Shown here in pieces: positions 30,535 to 37,753 of a stretch of DNA of 64,000 nucleotides (the stretch's first letter is position 1; the number at the start of each line of letters is the position of its first letter). The stretch is from Paenibacillus artemisiicola. Lineage in GTDB: Bacteria > Bacillota > Bacilli > Paenibacillales > Paenibacillaceae. The translations under genes were made by a program, and so were the position numbers. The stretch is taken from assembly GCF_017652985.1 (NCBI RefSeq), contig NZ_JAGGDJ010000023.1:17749-81748 (forward strand), read 5' to 3'. The notes beneath the pieces are model-generated. The model was not told the origin of the DNA. It searched no databases and saw nothing but the letters and a program-made list of their open reading frames with translations.

Positions 30535-31110
30535 TTACGTCCGCCGCCGGTACGTCGCTTGGATAAACCCTCCGAAAACGTCGTGGCTGAACGCGAACCC
30601 GCGGCTCAGATAGAAATTCAGCGCCGCCTCGTTGCCGTTCGACACGAAGATGAAGACGACGTCCGCGTCGCGGAAGCCGTCCAGCCAGTCCATCGCCATC
30701 CCGAAGAGCTTCGAGCCCAAGCCCAGATGGCGGTAGCCGTCGCGGATGTAGAGATTGTTCAGGCAGCCGGCCTTGTCCGGCAGGTCGTCCCAGTCCGGGT
30801 AGAAGCCCAAGTACGCCCCCTGCTCCGCTCGCGGCGCCCAATCCGGATACGCGTGCCGGCTCTGCGAAATGTCGTCGATCGTCGAGAACGCGTACCCGAC
30901 CGGAACGCCGTCCTCCTTCGCGACGAGGACTTGGCTCGCCAGCGCGCGCTCATAGCTGCGCTTCATGCGCGTGTCGAAATTCATGGCGTCGAACAGCTCG
31001 GGGCGCAGCTGCGCGTTCGCCTTCTGAAATGCCATGAGCTCGTTGCAGAGCTCGCGGCATTGCTCGATATTTCCGTCTTGCGCGACTTCGATCGTGATGC
31101 GGTTGTCCAT
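30535..31110 (-). CDS. GNAT family N-acetyltransferase
   Basis: 191 residues. The acetyl-CoA site is recognisable in LNNLYIRDGYRHLGLGSKLFGMAMDWL (Q/RxxGxG/A as RHLGLG), followed by VVFIFVSNGNEAALNFYLSRGFAFSHDVFGGF, the usual C-terminal strands with the catalytic-region Asn and Tyr. The N-terminal helices (IEQCRELCNELMAFQKANAQLRPELF) fit the small-molecule acetyltransferase subgroup. ATG 31110 follows AAGGAGGG. It runs towards the small ORF and the terminator at 30325. The acceptor is unknown; this family includes drug- and polyamine-modifying enzymes. Confidence 0.88.
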   Translation of the reverse strand: MDNRITIEVAQDGNIEQCRELCNELMAFQKANAQLRPELFDAMNFDTRMKRSYERALASQVLVAKEDGVPVGYAFSTIDDISQSRHAYPDWAPRAEQGAYLGFYPDWDDLPDKAGCLNNLYIRDGYRHLGLGSKLFGMAMDWLDGFRDADVVFIFVSNGNEAALNFYLSRGFAFSHDVFGGFIQATYRRRT

Positions 31111-31213
31111 GTCCGTCCCTCCTTATCGCGCGGCGGCTCCCGAACGCAGCCGGGCGGCAAGAACATCATTGTAAGGGCGATTGGCCGCCTGCCGCCGTTT
31201 ATCCGTTCTTCCC

Positions 31214-31936
31214 TTATTCGTCGTTCGCCCCCGCCGGAAGCTTGGCCGCGAAGCCGTCGAGCAGCACGCTCAGCCCGAACCGGAATTCCTGCTCCCAATC
31301 GGTCGAGGTCGTGACGGCCGCGAGGCGCACCATATTCGGAAACCGTTCTTCCGGCAGCCTGCGGAACGCTTGTTCCTGCTGCTCGTTCATCGCCTCGCGG
31401 GACGCGAAGCCGCTTGCGCGCGCCCGGAACCGCGCCTCTTCCGCCGCGAAGCCCAGCACGTACGTTTTCACCATGGACGCCAGCCAAGGGACTTGGCGGT
31501 CCGGGAAGCCCGCCGACGCCAGGCACTGAAACAGCCGTTCGATCTGGGTCAGGCGCTCGTCGCCGTTTGCGATCGTCTGATGGAACAGCTCGAACGCGTC
31601 CCTGCGGGAGAGCAGCACGTTTCGGAACTGGCCCGCCCATTGGGAAAGCTGCTCCCGCCAAGGGAGGGACGGATCGATCCGTTCCATGCCTCCGCAGATA
31701 CGGTCGGACAGCAGCTGCATCAAGGCCTCTTTGTCCTTGACGTGATAATAAAGGGAAGCCGTCTTGACCTGCAGGTCGTCGGCGATCTTCCGCATGCTTA
31801 AGTCCTTCAAACCAAGCTCGTCCAATAGCTTAAGGGCGGCCTCCAAAATCCGTCCGCGTTCAAGCGGCATGTAGACGGGGGCCGGCCCGTCCGCCGCGCC
31901 GCCCGGCTTATCGGCGTACACTCGCCGTCTCGCCAC
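31214..31936 (-). CDS. TetR family transcriptional regulator (TetR_C class)
   Basis: 240 residues. The helix-turn-helix is LERGRILEAALKLLDELGLKDLSMRKIADDLQVKTASLYYHVKDKEALMQLL, the TetR class with a TetR_C-like ligand domain (DAFELFHQTIANGDE, MVKTYVLGFAAEE). The start is GTG 31936 with AGAGGTGA. It is divergent from the VOC gene; the 36-bp dyad between them is the probable operator, so it should repress both genes until its ligand binds. Confidence 0.9.
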   Translation of the reverse strand: MARRRVYADKPGGAADGPAPVYMPLERGRILEAALKLLDELGLKDLSMRKIADDLQVKTASLYYHVKDKEALMQLLSDRICGGMERIDPSLPWREQLSQWAGQFRNVLLSRRDAFELFHQTIANGDERLTQIERLFQCLASAGFPDRQVPWLASMVKTYVLGFAAEEARFRARASGFASREAMNEQQEQAFRRLPEERFPNMVRLAAVTTSTDWEQEFRFGLSVLLDGFAAKLPAGANDE

Positions 31937-31981
31937 GTTCGCTCACCTCTCTTACGTGACCAGTATACCATTCGCTTTACA

Positions 31982-32017
31982 TTCTAACACCTTTAGATTA
32001 ATCTAATGGTATTAGAA
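31982..32017. promoter_or_regulatory. 36-bp operator dyad for the divergent TetR/VOC genes
   Basis: 36-bp dyad centred on ATTAAT (31997-32002), with outer arms TTCTAACACC (31982-31991) and GGTATTAGAA (32008-32017); only two positions per arm break the symmetry. Such length suggests two TetR dimers. It covers the likely promoters of both genes. Confidence 0.8.
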
Positions 32018-32040
32018 TAAACGCAAGGAGCGATTCCTGC

Positions 32041-32421
32041 ATGAAACTGAACCATTTGAATGTATGCGTGCCCGATTTGAACGAAGCGGTGACGTTTTTC
32101 CGCGACGTGTTCGGCTTTGAATTGAACGGCCGGCACGGGGACGCCATCGCCGCCATGACGGACGACGACGGATTCAGCCTCGTGCTGAGCAGCCTGCGGC
32201 CCGGCGAAGAAGGGTATCCGAAGGATTTCCACCTCGGGTTCTACGTCGATACGATCGCCGACGTCGACGGCTTTCACGATAAGCTCGCGGCGGCCGGGAT
32301 TGCGGCCGAGCAGCGGCCGCGGAGGATCCGGAACGGGTACACCCTTTATTTCACGGCGCTCGGCGGCATCCTTTTCGAAGTGACCAGCTTCCAGCGGGAA
32401 GCCGCCGCGCCGCAAGCTTAA
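32041..32421 (+). CDS. VOC (glyoxalase/bleomycin-resistance) family protein
   Basis: 126 residues, one vicinal-oxygen-chelate unit of two beta-alpha-beta-beta-beta modules. Metal-ligand positions are visible as His in LNHLNVCVPD, His in DFHLGFYVD and Glu near the end in GGILFEVTSF, consistent with a metal-dependent lyase, isomerase or dioxygenase, or a drug-binding relative. ATG 32041 follows AAGGAG. Controlled by the divergent TetR gene, so it probably detoxifies or binds the inducer. Confidence 0.87.
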   Translation: MKLNHLNVCVPDLNEAVTFFRDVFGFELNGRHGDAIAAMTDDDGFSLVLSSLRPGEEGYPKDFHLGFYVDTIADVDGFHDKLAAAGIAAEQRPRRIRNGYTLYFTALGGILFEVTSFQREAAAPQA

Positions 32422-32457
32422 TCCGGTGTTATCAGCCCCGCCTGAGCACGCGAACGA

Positions 32458-32491
32458 GAAAAAGGCGAAAACCCCGCCAAGGGTTTTCGCC
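32458..32491. terminator. Terminator between convergent VOC and SDR genes
   Basis: 11-bp stem GGCGAAAACCC (32464-32474) / GGGTTTTCGCC (32481-32491). The U run is best on the minus strand (32463-32459), so it mainly ends the SDR gene. Confidence 0.8.
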
Positions 32492-32493
32492 TG

Positions 32494-32592
32494 CTTTCCG
32501 ATCCAATACTTCCGGACCGATGTTCCCGATCCGATGTTTCCGATCCGATGTTTCCGATCCGATGTCCCCAATCCGATATTTCCGAAACCGAT
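32494..32592. repeat. 14-bp tandem minisatellite, seven units
   Basis: Consensus GTTTCCGATCCGAT. Units start at 32494, 32508, 32522, 32536, 32550, 32564 and 32578 (the last is 15 bp); the third to fifth are nearly identical and the outer ones decayed. It fills the space between the terminator and the SDR stop codon and does not keep a reading frame. Confidence 0.85.
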
Positions 32593-32621
32593 GCAACCGA
32601 CCTGACGCGCCCGTCGTCCGG

Positions 32622-33638
32622 CTAGCCCTTCACCGCCGCGATCGCGCCGTTCACGGCATCGATCACCTTGTCGCACCACGCGTCGAATTCGGGGTCCTCC
32701 TTCTGCAGCTCGGGATGCGCCAAAATATGCGCCACGGTCTCCCGCACGCCCTGGTCGAAGCGCGTCGTCGCGACGAACTCGGGCACGAGCCGCTTCAGCT
32801 TGGCGTTGTCGAACGCGACGGAGTTCGCCTTGTCCCCGATCAGCCCGCCCGTGAAGTCCTCGCGGCTGCACGCGGCCAGAAATTCCGAAGAGACGCGGAC
32901 CGCCTGCAGCTTCACGCCGAGCGCGTCCGCGATCGCTTCATAGATCTGGTTCCAGGTCAGCGTCTCGTCGGACGTGATTTGGACCGCCTCGCCGATCGCG
33001 CGGCGGTTGCCCATGAGGCCGATGAAGCCCTTGGCGAAGTCGCGGTTATGCGTCATCGTCCACAGCGACGTGCCGTCGCCGTGAATGAGGACCGGCTTGT
33101 TCGCGAGCATCCGTTTCGCCACCTGCCACGAGCCGTTCCGGCCGTGCACGCCGAGCGGAATCGTGCGTTCGTCGTAGGTGTGGCTCGGCCGCACGATCGT
33201 GACCGGGAAGCCCTGCTCCCGGTACTGCTTCATAAGGTAGTCCTCGCACGCGATCTTGTTGCGGGAATACTCCCAGTACGGATTGGCGAGCGGCGTGCTT
33301 TCGGACACCCGGTAATCGGACAGCGGCTTCTGGTATGCCGAGGCCGAGCTGATGAAGATGAATTGCTTCGTCTTGCCTTGGAACAGCCGATAGTCCCGCT
33401 CCAGCTGCGCCGGCACGAAGGCGATGAAGTCCGCCACGACGTCGAAATCCAGCTCCCGGATCAGCTCGGCGACATGCGCCTCGTCGTTGATATCCGCCTG
33501 AAGCACCTTCACGTTGTCCGGCAGAGCCGCGTTGCGGTTCCCCCGGTTCAGCACGTACAGCTCGCATCCGTTCGCCGCCAATTGCCGCGTGATCGCCGAG
33601 CTGATGATGCCGGTCCCTCCGATAAACAGCGCTTTCAT
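32622..33638 (-). CDS. NAD-dependent epimerase/dehydratase (extended SDR)
   Basis: 338 residues. N-terminal dinucleotide motif KALFIGGTGIISSAITRQLA (GxxGxxx class), Asp/Asn of the adenosine pocket in LQADIND, active-site Ser in FIFISSASAYQ, and the YxxxK-like catalytic pair in YWEYSRNKIACEDYL. The C-terminal substrate domain follows. It belongs to the extended SDR class with sugar-nucleotide epimerase or reductase members. ATG 33638 follows GGAGGTGG; the longer upstream reading lacks a ribosome site. No partner genes, so the substrate stays open. Confidence 0.88.
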   Translation of the reverse strand: MKALFIGGTGIISSAITRQLAANGCELYVLNRGNRNAALPDNVKVLQADINDEAHVAELIRELDFDVVADFIAFVPAQLERDYRLFQGKTKQFIFISSASAYQKPLSDYRVSESTPLANPYWEYSRNKIACEDYLMKQYREQGFPVTIVRPSHTYDERTIPLGVHGRNGSWQVAKRMLANKPVLIHGDGTSLWTMTHNRDFAKGFIGLMGNRRAIGEAVQITSDETLTWNQIYEAIADALGVKLQAVRVSSEFLAACSREDFTGGLIGDKANSVAFDNAKLKRLVPEFVATTRFDQGVRETVAHILAHPELQKEDPEFDAWCDKVIDAVNGAIAAVKG

Positions 33639-33774
33639 TACTAGCCACCTCCGAATGGAATTGAGAACGATTCGCCGACAAGTCTCGTTTCCTCTATTCG
33701 CGATCCGGAGTCCGAATTCCTCTAAATGCCATTTATTCGGCAAACACCGCGCCCGCGTCAGCCGGTCATGGCCG

Positions 33775-34482
33775 TCACTCCTTGTCGACCGGCCGCCGGA
33801 CGCGGTCCTCGTAGCCGTCGACGAACAGCTGCCCGTGCGTGCCCCGCACCGCGTAGAACACGTCCTCCAGCCGCTTTCCCCGCCGGTCCAGCTCGCGCTC
33901 CAGCCATTCCCGCGTCAGCCCGTTCGCCTCGAAATTCCCATCCAGCAGCGCGCCGTCCATGACGAGCTCGACCGGGAAGGATTGCGGCTTGACCTTCAGC
34001 TTGAGATCCTTCTTCACGGCGACTTGGAATTCGCCCTTCTTCAGCACCGACAGCGTGCCGTTATCCTCCAGCACGACGTAGTCCACCTCGCCGATGTCGA
34101 AAATCCCCTGCTCCCGCAGCGCCTGATCCAGCGAGTCGAGCGAATAGCGGATCTTGCGCATGTTCGCCTCGAGGATGCGGCCGCCCTCGACCAGTACGGT
34201 CGGCGAGCCCGAGATCCACTTCCGCAGCCGGCGGCTCTTCAGGGCGACGACGGACAGCAGGAACGACGTGCCCGCCGCGAAGACGAGCGCCAGCACCATG
34301 TAGACCGCTTTGATCTTCAGGTTGAACGCCAGATTGCCCGCGATCGAGCCCAGCGTAATGCCGGTGACGAAGTCGAGGAACGTCATGTTGGATACCGTCT
34401 GCTTGCCGAGGAGCTTGGCGATGAGCAGGAGCAGCAGAATGGCGATGACGGACCGGCACAGCACGTCCACGTACGTATTCAT
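33775..34482 (-). CDS. YetF-like membrane protein (DUF421)
   Basis: 235 residues. Three N-terminal helices (SVIAILLLLLIAKLLGKQTVSNMTFLDFVTGITLGSIA is the DUF421 signature), then a cytoplasmic domain with GSPTVLVEGGRILEANMRKIRYSLDSLDQALREQGIFDIGEVDYVVLEDNGTLSV, and DGYEDRVRRP at the end. These proteins occur in several copies in endospore formers; relatives are linked to spore germination or envelope function but the mechanism is not settled. ATG 34482 follows AAAAGGAGG. It runs divergently from the ger operon. Confidence 0.88.
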   Translation of the reverse strand: MNTYVDVLCRSVIAILLLLLIAKLLGKQTVSNMTFLDFVTGITLGSIAGNLAFNLKIKAVYMVLALVFAAGTSFLLSVVALKSRRLRKWISGSPTVLVEGGRILEANMRKIRYSLDSLDQALREQGIFDIGEVDYVVLEDNGTLSVLKKGEFQVAVKKDLKLKVKPQSFPVELVMDGALLDGNFEANGLTREWLERELDRRGKRLEDVFYAVRGTHGQLFVDGYEDRVRRPVDKE

Positions 34483-34662
34483 CCGCGCGCCTCCTTTTCC
34501 TACTACGATGTCCAACTTCCTCCATCGCCAATCGCTCCGGCGCCCCTTCTCCCGCGCGTCCGATCCGCCGTCCGCGGCCCTGCTTCGAAACCCGCCCGCG
34601 ATGGTTTAAACCCTCCGGTTATGGAGATAGTGGTAAAAAGTACAGCATCCGGGTGATGACGC

Positions 34663-36258
34663 ATGGTCGATTTCTATCAAGCATTCCGTAAATTGAAGGC
34701 GAAATCCGCCTCGAAGCCGAAAGGGCCGGGCACGGGCGGGACGAACGCCGTGAACGCGCTGCCCGCGTCGCTGGCCGCGACGCTGAGCCAAATCGAAACG
34801 CAGCTCGGCGGCAGCACGGATCTCGTCATCCGCCGCTTCGTCATCCGCACGAACCGGCAGCCGCACGCCGCCGCCGTCGTCTACATCGAAAGCCTGTCGG
34901 ATCCGCGGTCCTTGCTCGAATCGCTGCTCGTCGAAAGCAGCGAGACGCAGCAGTTTCTGCAACCCGACGATAAGACCAACCCTCTGAAGCTGATCCGGGA
35001 ATACATCCTGAAGGTCGGCGACATCGGCGGCCTGTCCGATATGGATACGCTGTATCACGCGATCCTGTCGGGCGATTCGGTCGTGCTCATCGACGGCCAC
35101 GCCGAAGGCATCGTCGCCAGCACCCGCGCGTGCCGGGACAGGGGCGTCGACGAGCCTTCCTCCCAATCGGTCGTTCGGGGTCCGCGCGAAGGCTTCACCG
35201 AAACCCTCCGCACCAATTCCGCCCTCATCCGGCGGAAGATCAAGGACTCCAACTTATGGATGGAGACGCGGCAGATCGGCAAGGTCACGATGACCGACGT
35301 CGCGATCATGTATATCCGAGGCATCGCGAACGATAAGATCGTCGAGGAGGTCCGCCGGCGGCTGGATCGGATCGACATCGACGGGATCCTGGAGAGCGGC
35401 TATATCGAGGAGCTGATTCAGGACGAGACGTACACGCCGTTTCCGACGATGTACAACTCCGAACGTCCGGACGCGATCGCCGGCGGGCTGCTGGAGGGCC
35501 GCATCGCCATTCTCGTGGACGGCACGCCGTTCGTCCTGCTCGTGCCCGCGCTGTTCGCGCACTTCCTGCAGACGCCGGAGGACTACTACCAGCGGGCGGA
35601 CATCGCGTCCCTGCTTCGCATTCTCCGCTACGTCTGCCTGTTCATCGCCATGTACGGGCCTTCCGCGTACATCGCGATCACGACGTTCCATCAGGAAATG
35701 ATCCCGACGCCCTTGCTCATCAGCGTCGTCGCCCAGCGCGAGGGCATCCCGTTCCCGGCGTTCATCGAGGCGCTGCTGATGGAGGTCACGTTCGAGATAC
35801 TGCGGGAGGCCGGCGTCCGCATGCCCCGCACGGTCGGCCAGGCGGTGTCGATCGTGGGCGCGCTCGTCATCGGGCAGGCGGCGGTCGACGCCGGGCTCGT
35901 CGGCCCGGCCATGGTCATCGTCGTCGCGATCACGGCGATCTCGAATTTCGTGATTCCGTCGTACAACATGGGGATCTCCATCCGCATGATTCGCTTCGTG
36001 CTGATGATGCTGGCCGCGTCGTTCGGCCTGTACGGCATTCTCGTCGGAACCATTATCATGATTCTGCATCTGTGCGGCCTGCGTTCGTTCGGCGTTCCGT
36101 ATATGACGCCGTTCGCGCCGTACATCGCGGAGGACCAGAAGGACAGCATCTTCCGGGTTCCGCAGTGGGCGATGCTGACCCGGCCGCGGCTCATCAGCCA
36201 GGCGAACCGGACCCGGCAGAAGGACGATCCGCCGCATAAGCCCCCTTCCCGCGGCTAA
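34663..36258 (+). CDS. Spore germination receptor subunit A (GerA family)
   Basis: 531 residues, typical length. Hydrophilic N-terminal domain (~1-290) with DLVIRRFVIRTN, GDSVVLIDGHAEGIVASTRA and the family hallmark QSVVRGPREGFTETLRTNSALIRRKI, then VTMTDVAIMYIRGIAN. Membrane domain (~300-475) with about five helices, including YIAITTFHQEMIPTPLL and PTVGQAVSIVGALVIGQAAVDAGL-like segments. GerA, GerB and GerC form the nutrient receptor of the inner spore membrane. ATG 34663 has only GGGTGAT in front. First gene of the order A-C-small-B; expressed in the forespore by family rule, though no clear sigma-G promoter was seen. Confidence 0.94.
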   Translation: MVDFYQAFRKLKAKSASKPKGPGTGGTNAVNALPASLAATLSQIETQLGGSTDLVIRRFVIRTNRQPHAAAVVYIESLSDPRSLLESLLVESSETQQFLQPDDKTNPLKLIREYILKVGDIGGLSDMDTLYHAILSGDSVVLIDGHAEGIVASTRACRDRGVDEPSSQSVVRGPREGFTETLRTNSALIRRKIKDSNLWMETRQIGKVTMTDVAIMYIRGIANDKIVEEVRRRLDRIDIDGILESGYIEELIQDETYTPFPTMYNSERPDAIAGGLLEGRIAILVDGTPFVLLVPALFAHFLQTPEDYYQRADIASLLRILRYVCLFIAMYGPSAYIAITTFHQEMIPTPLLISVVAQREGIPFPAFIEALLMEVTFEILREAGVRMPRTVGQAVSIVGALVIGQAAVDAGLVGPAMVIVVAITAISNFVIPSYNMGISIRMIRFVLMMLAASFGLYGILVGTIIMILHLCGLRSFGVPYMTPFAPYIAEDQKDSIFRVPQWAMLTRPRLISQANRTRQKDDPPHKPPSRG

Positions 36259-36291
36259 CCGCGTGGACGCGAAGAAAGGGATGAACCCGGC

Positions 36292-37503
36292 ATGACGGCA
36301 ACGCGAGCACTCAAACTCGTCCTGATTTCTCTGTGCGCGCTCCTGCTGACAGGCTGCTGGAACCGCAAGGAGCTGAATGAAATTTCGATCGCGACGGCGT
36401 ACGGCTTCGACAAGAACGGCGACCGGTACGGCGTGTCGGTCCAGATCATCAACGCCACCGAGATCGGCTCGGGCAAGGGAACCGGCAGCCGCGTCCCCGT
36501 GCTTACCGTACGGACGAACAACGAACGCTCGATTTTCGAATCGATTCGCGAGATGGGCACCATTGCGCCGCGGAAAATTTATTCCTCCCATCTCCGCATT
36601 CTCGTCATCGGGGAAGATCTGGCCCGCGCGGGGATCGCGAAGGTGCTCGACGGGCTGTCCCGGGATCACGAGCTTCGCACGGACTTCTACATCATCGTCG
36701 CCCGGGGCGCGACCGCGAACCAGGTGCTTCAGATCCTCACGCCGCTCGAGAAGCTGCCGACGGACAAGATGTACACCTCGCTCGAAACCTCGCAGCGCAA
36801 CTGGGGCGTCTCGACGAAGGTCGACCTGCATCAGCTGATCTACGACCTGGTCGACCAGGGCAAAGATCCGGTGCTGACCGGCATTCGGATCGTGGGCGAT
36901 CCCCGAATCGGCGGGAACCGGCGAAACTTGAATTCGGTGTCCGCTCCCGCCTACTTGCAGTATCAGGGACTCGGCGTGTTCCGCAAGGACAAGCTCGTCG
37001 GCTGGCTCAACGACAAGCAGAGCATGGGCTACAACTTCATCCGCGGCAACATCAGCAGCACGATCGTACGGATGCCGTGCACCGGCGGGGACGACGTGGA
37101 AGTGGAGCTCATTCGCACGAACCACCGGATCAAAGGACGGGTCGTGAACGGCGAGCCGCGGATCGACGTGACCGTCCAGGCGGAAGGCAACATCGGCGAA
37201 GTCGAATGCGGCATGAACATCGCGACCAACGAAGCGATCGAGCTGTTCGAGAAGGAGCTGAGCGATCAGATCGAAAACATGATGAAAGCCGCCGTCGCGC
37301 GGGCGAAGTATTACAAGTCGGATATCTTCGGCTTCGGCTCCGCTATCCACCGCGCCGACTACCGCGCGTGGAACCGGATGAAGGACCGCTGGGCGCAGGA
37401 ATTCGCCGATCTCCCCGTCCATATCGCCGTGAACGCGAAGATTCGCCGCACCGGCTCGGTCGTGGAGTCGTTCCTGGAACGGATGGAGGAGGAGTCCGAT
37501 TGA
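36292..37503 (+). CDS. Spore germination lipoprotein subunit C (Ger(x)C family)
   Basis: 403 residues. Lipoprotein signal KLVLISLCALLLTGCWNRKEL with lipobox LTGC. Three GerC domains follow, with the known landmarks GFDKNGDRYGVSVQIIN, SHLRILVIGEDLAR, DFYIIVARG, GLGVFRKDKLVGWL and KARYYKSDIFGFG-like AKYYKSDIFGFGSAIHR. The lipidated protein sits on the outer face of the inner spore membrane with subunits A and B. It begins 33 bp after the A gene and overlaps the next small gene by 4 bp. Confidence 0.94.
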   Translation: MTATRALKLVLISLCALLLTGCWNRKELNEISIATAYGFDKNGDRYGVSVQIINATEIGSGKGTGSRVPVLTVRTNNERSIFESIREMGTIAPRKIYSSHLRILVIGEDLARAGIAKVLDGLSRDHELRTDFYIIVARGATANQVLQILTPLEKLPTDKMYTSLETSQRNWGVSTKVDLHQLIYDLVDQGKDPVLTGIRIVGDPRIGGNRRNLNSVSAPAYLQYQGLGVFRKDKLVGWLNDKQSMGYNFIRGNISSTIVRMPCTGGDDVEVELIRTNHRIKGRVVNGEPRIDVTVQAEGNIGEVECGMNIATNEAIELFEKELSDQIENMMKAAVARAKYYKSDIFGFGSAIHRADYRAWNRMKDRWAQEFADLPVHIAVNAKIRRTGSVVESFLERMEEESD

Positions 37504-37727
37504 TTTGGATCGTGCTGTTCATGGCGGCTCTCGTCGTTCGTTTCCAGTACACGCGGCTGAAGCGGAGCGGGCAGAAGAAGGAGCTGGCGGTGTCGGCGTG
37601 CCTGCTGGTCGCGGCCGTTACGCTGAGCATGCTGCAGAGCTTCCGCGTCGAGCTGCCCAACCCGCTCGACTGGCTGACCGTCATTTATAAGCCCATGAGC
37701 AAAGCCGTTTTTTCCATGCTGAAATAA
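37500..37727 (+). CDS. Small two-helix membrane protein of the ger operon
   Basis: 75 residues from TTG 37500, which overlaps the GerC stop (TTGA) and follows GGAGGAGG, so translation is coupled. Helix 1 is IWIVLFMAALVVRFQYT, then a basic loop (RLKRSGQKKE), and helix 2 is LAVSACLLVAAVTLSML. Its size, two helices and place resemble the D proteins (GerKD/GerD-type 2TM) that modulate germinant receptors in Bacillus. Assignment is by context, not sequence identity. Confidence 0.75.
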   Translation: MIWIVLFMAALVVRFQYTRLKRSGQKKELAVSACLLVAAVTLSMLQSFRVELPNPLDWLTVIYKPMSKAVFSMLK

Positions 37728-37753
37728 TCCCGGCGGAGAGGAGCGTCCGAACG

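Noticed and set aside
32494..32592. CRISPR-like array in the 14-bp repeats
   Set aside because: Repeats are head-to-tail with no spacers and only 14 bp; no cas genes.
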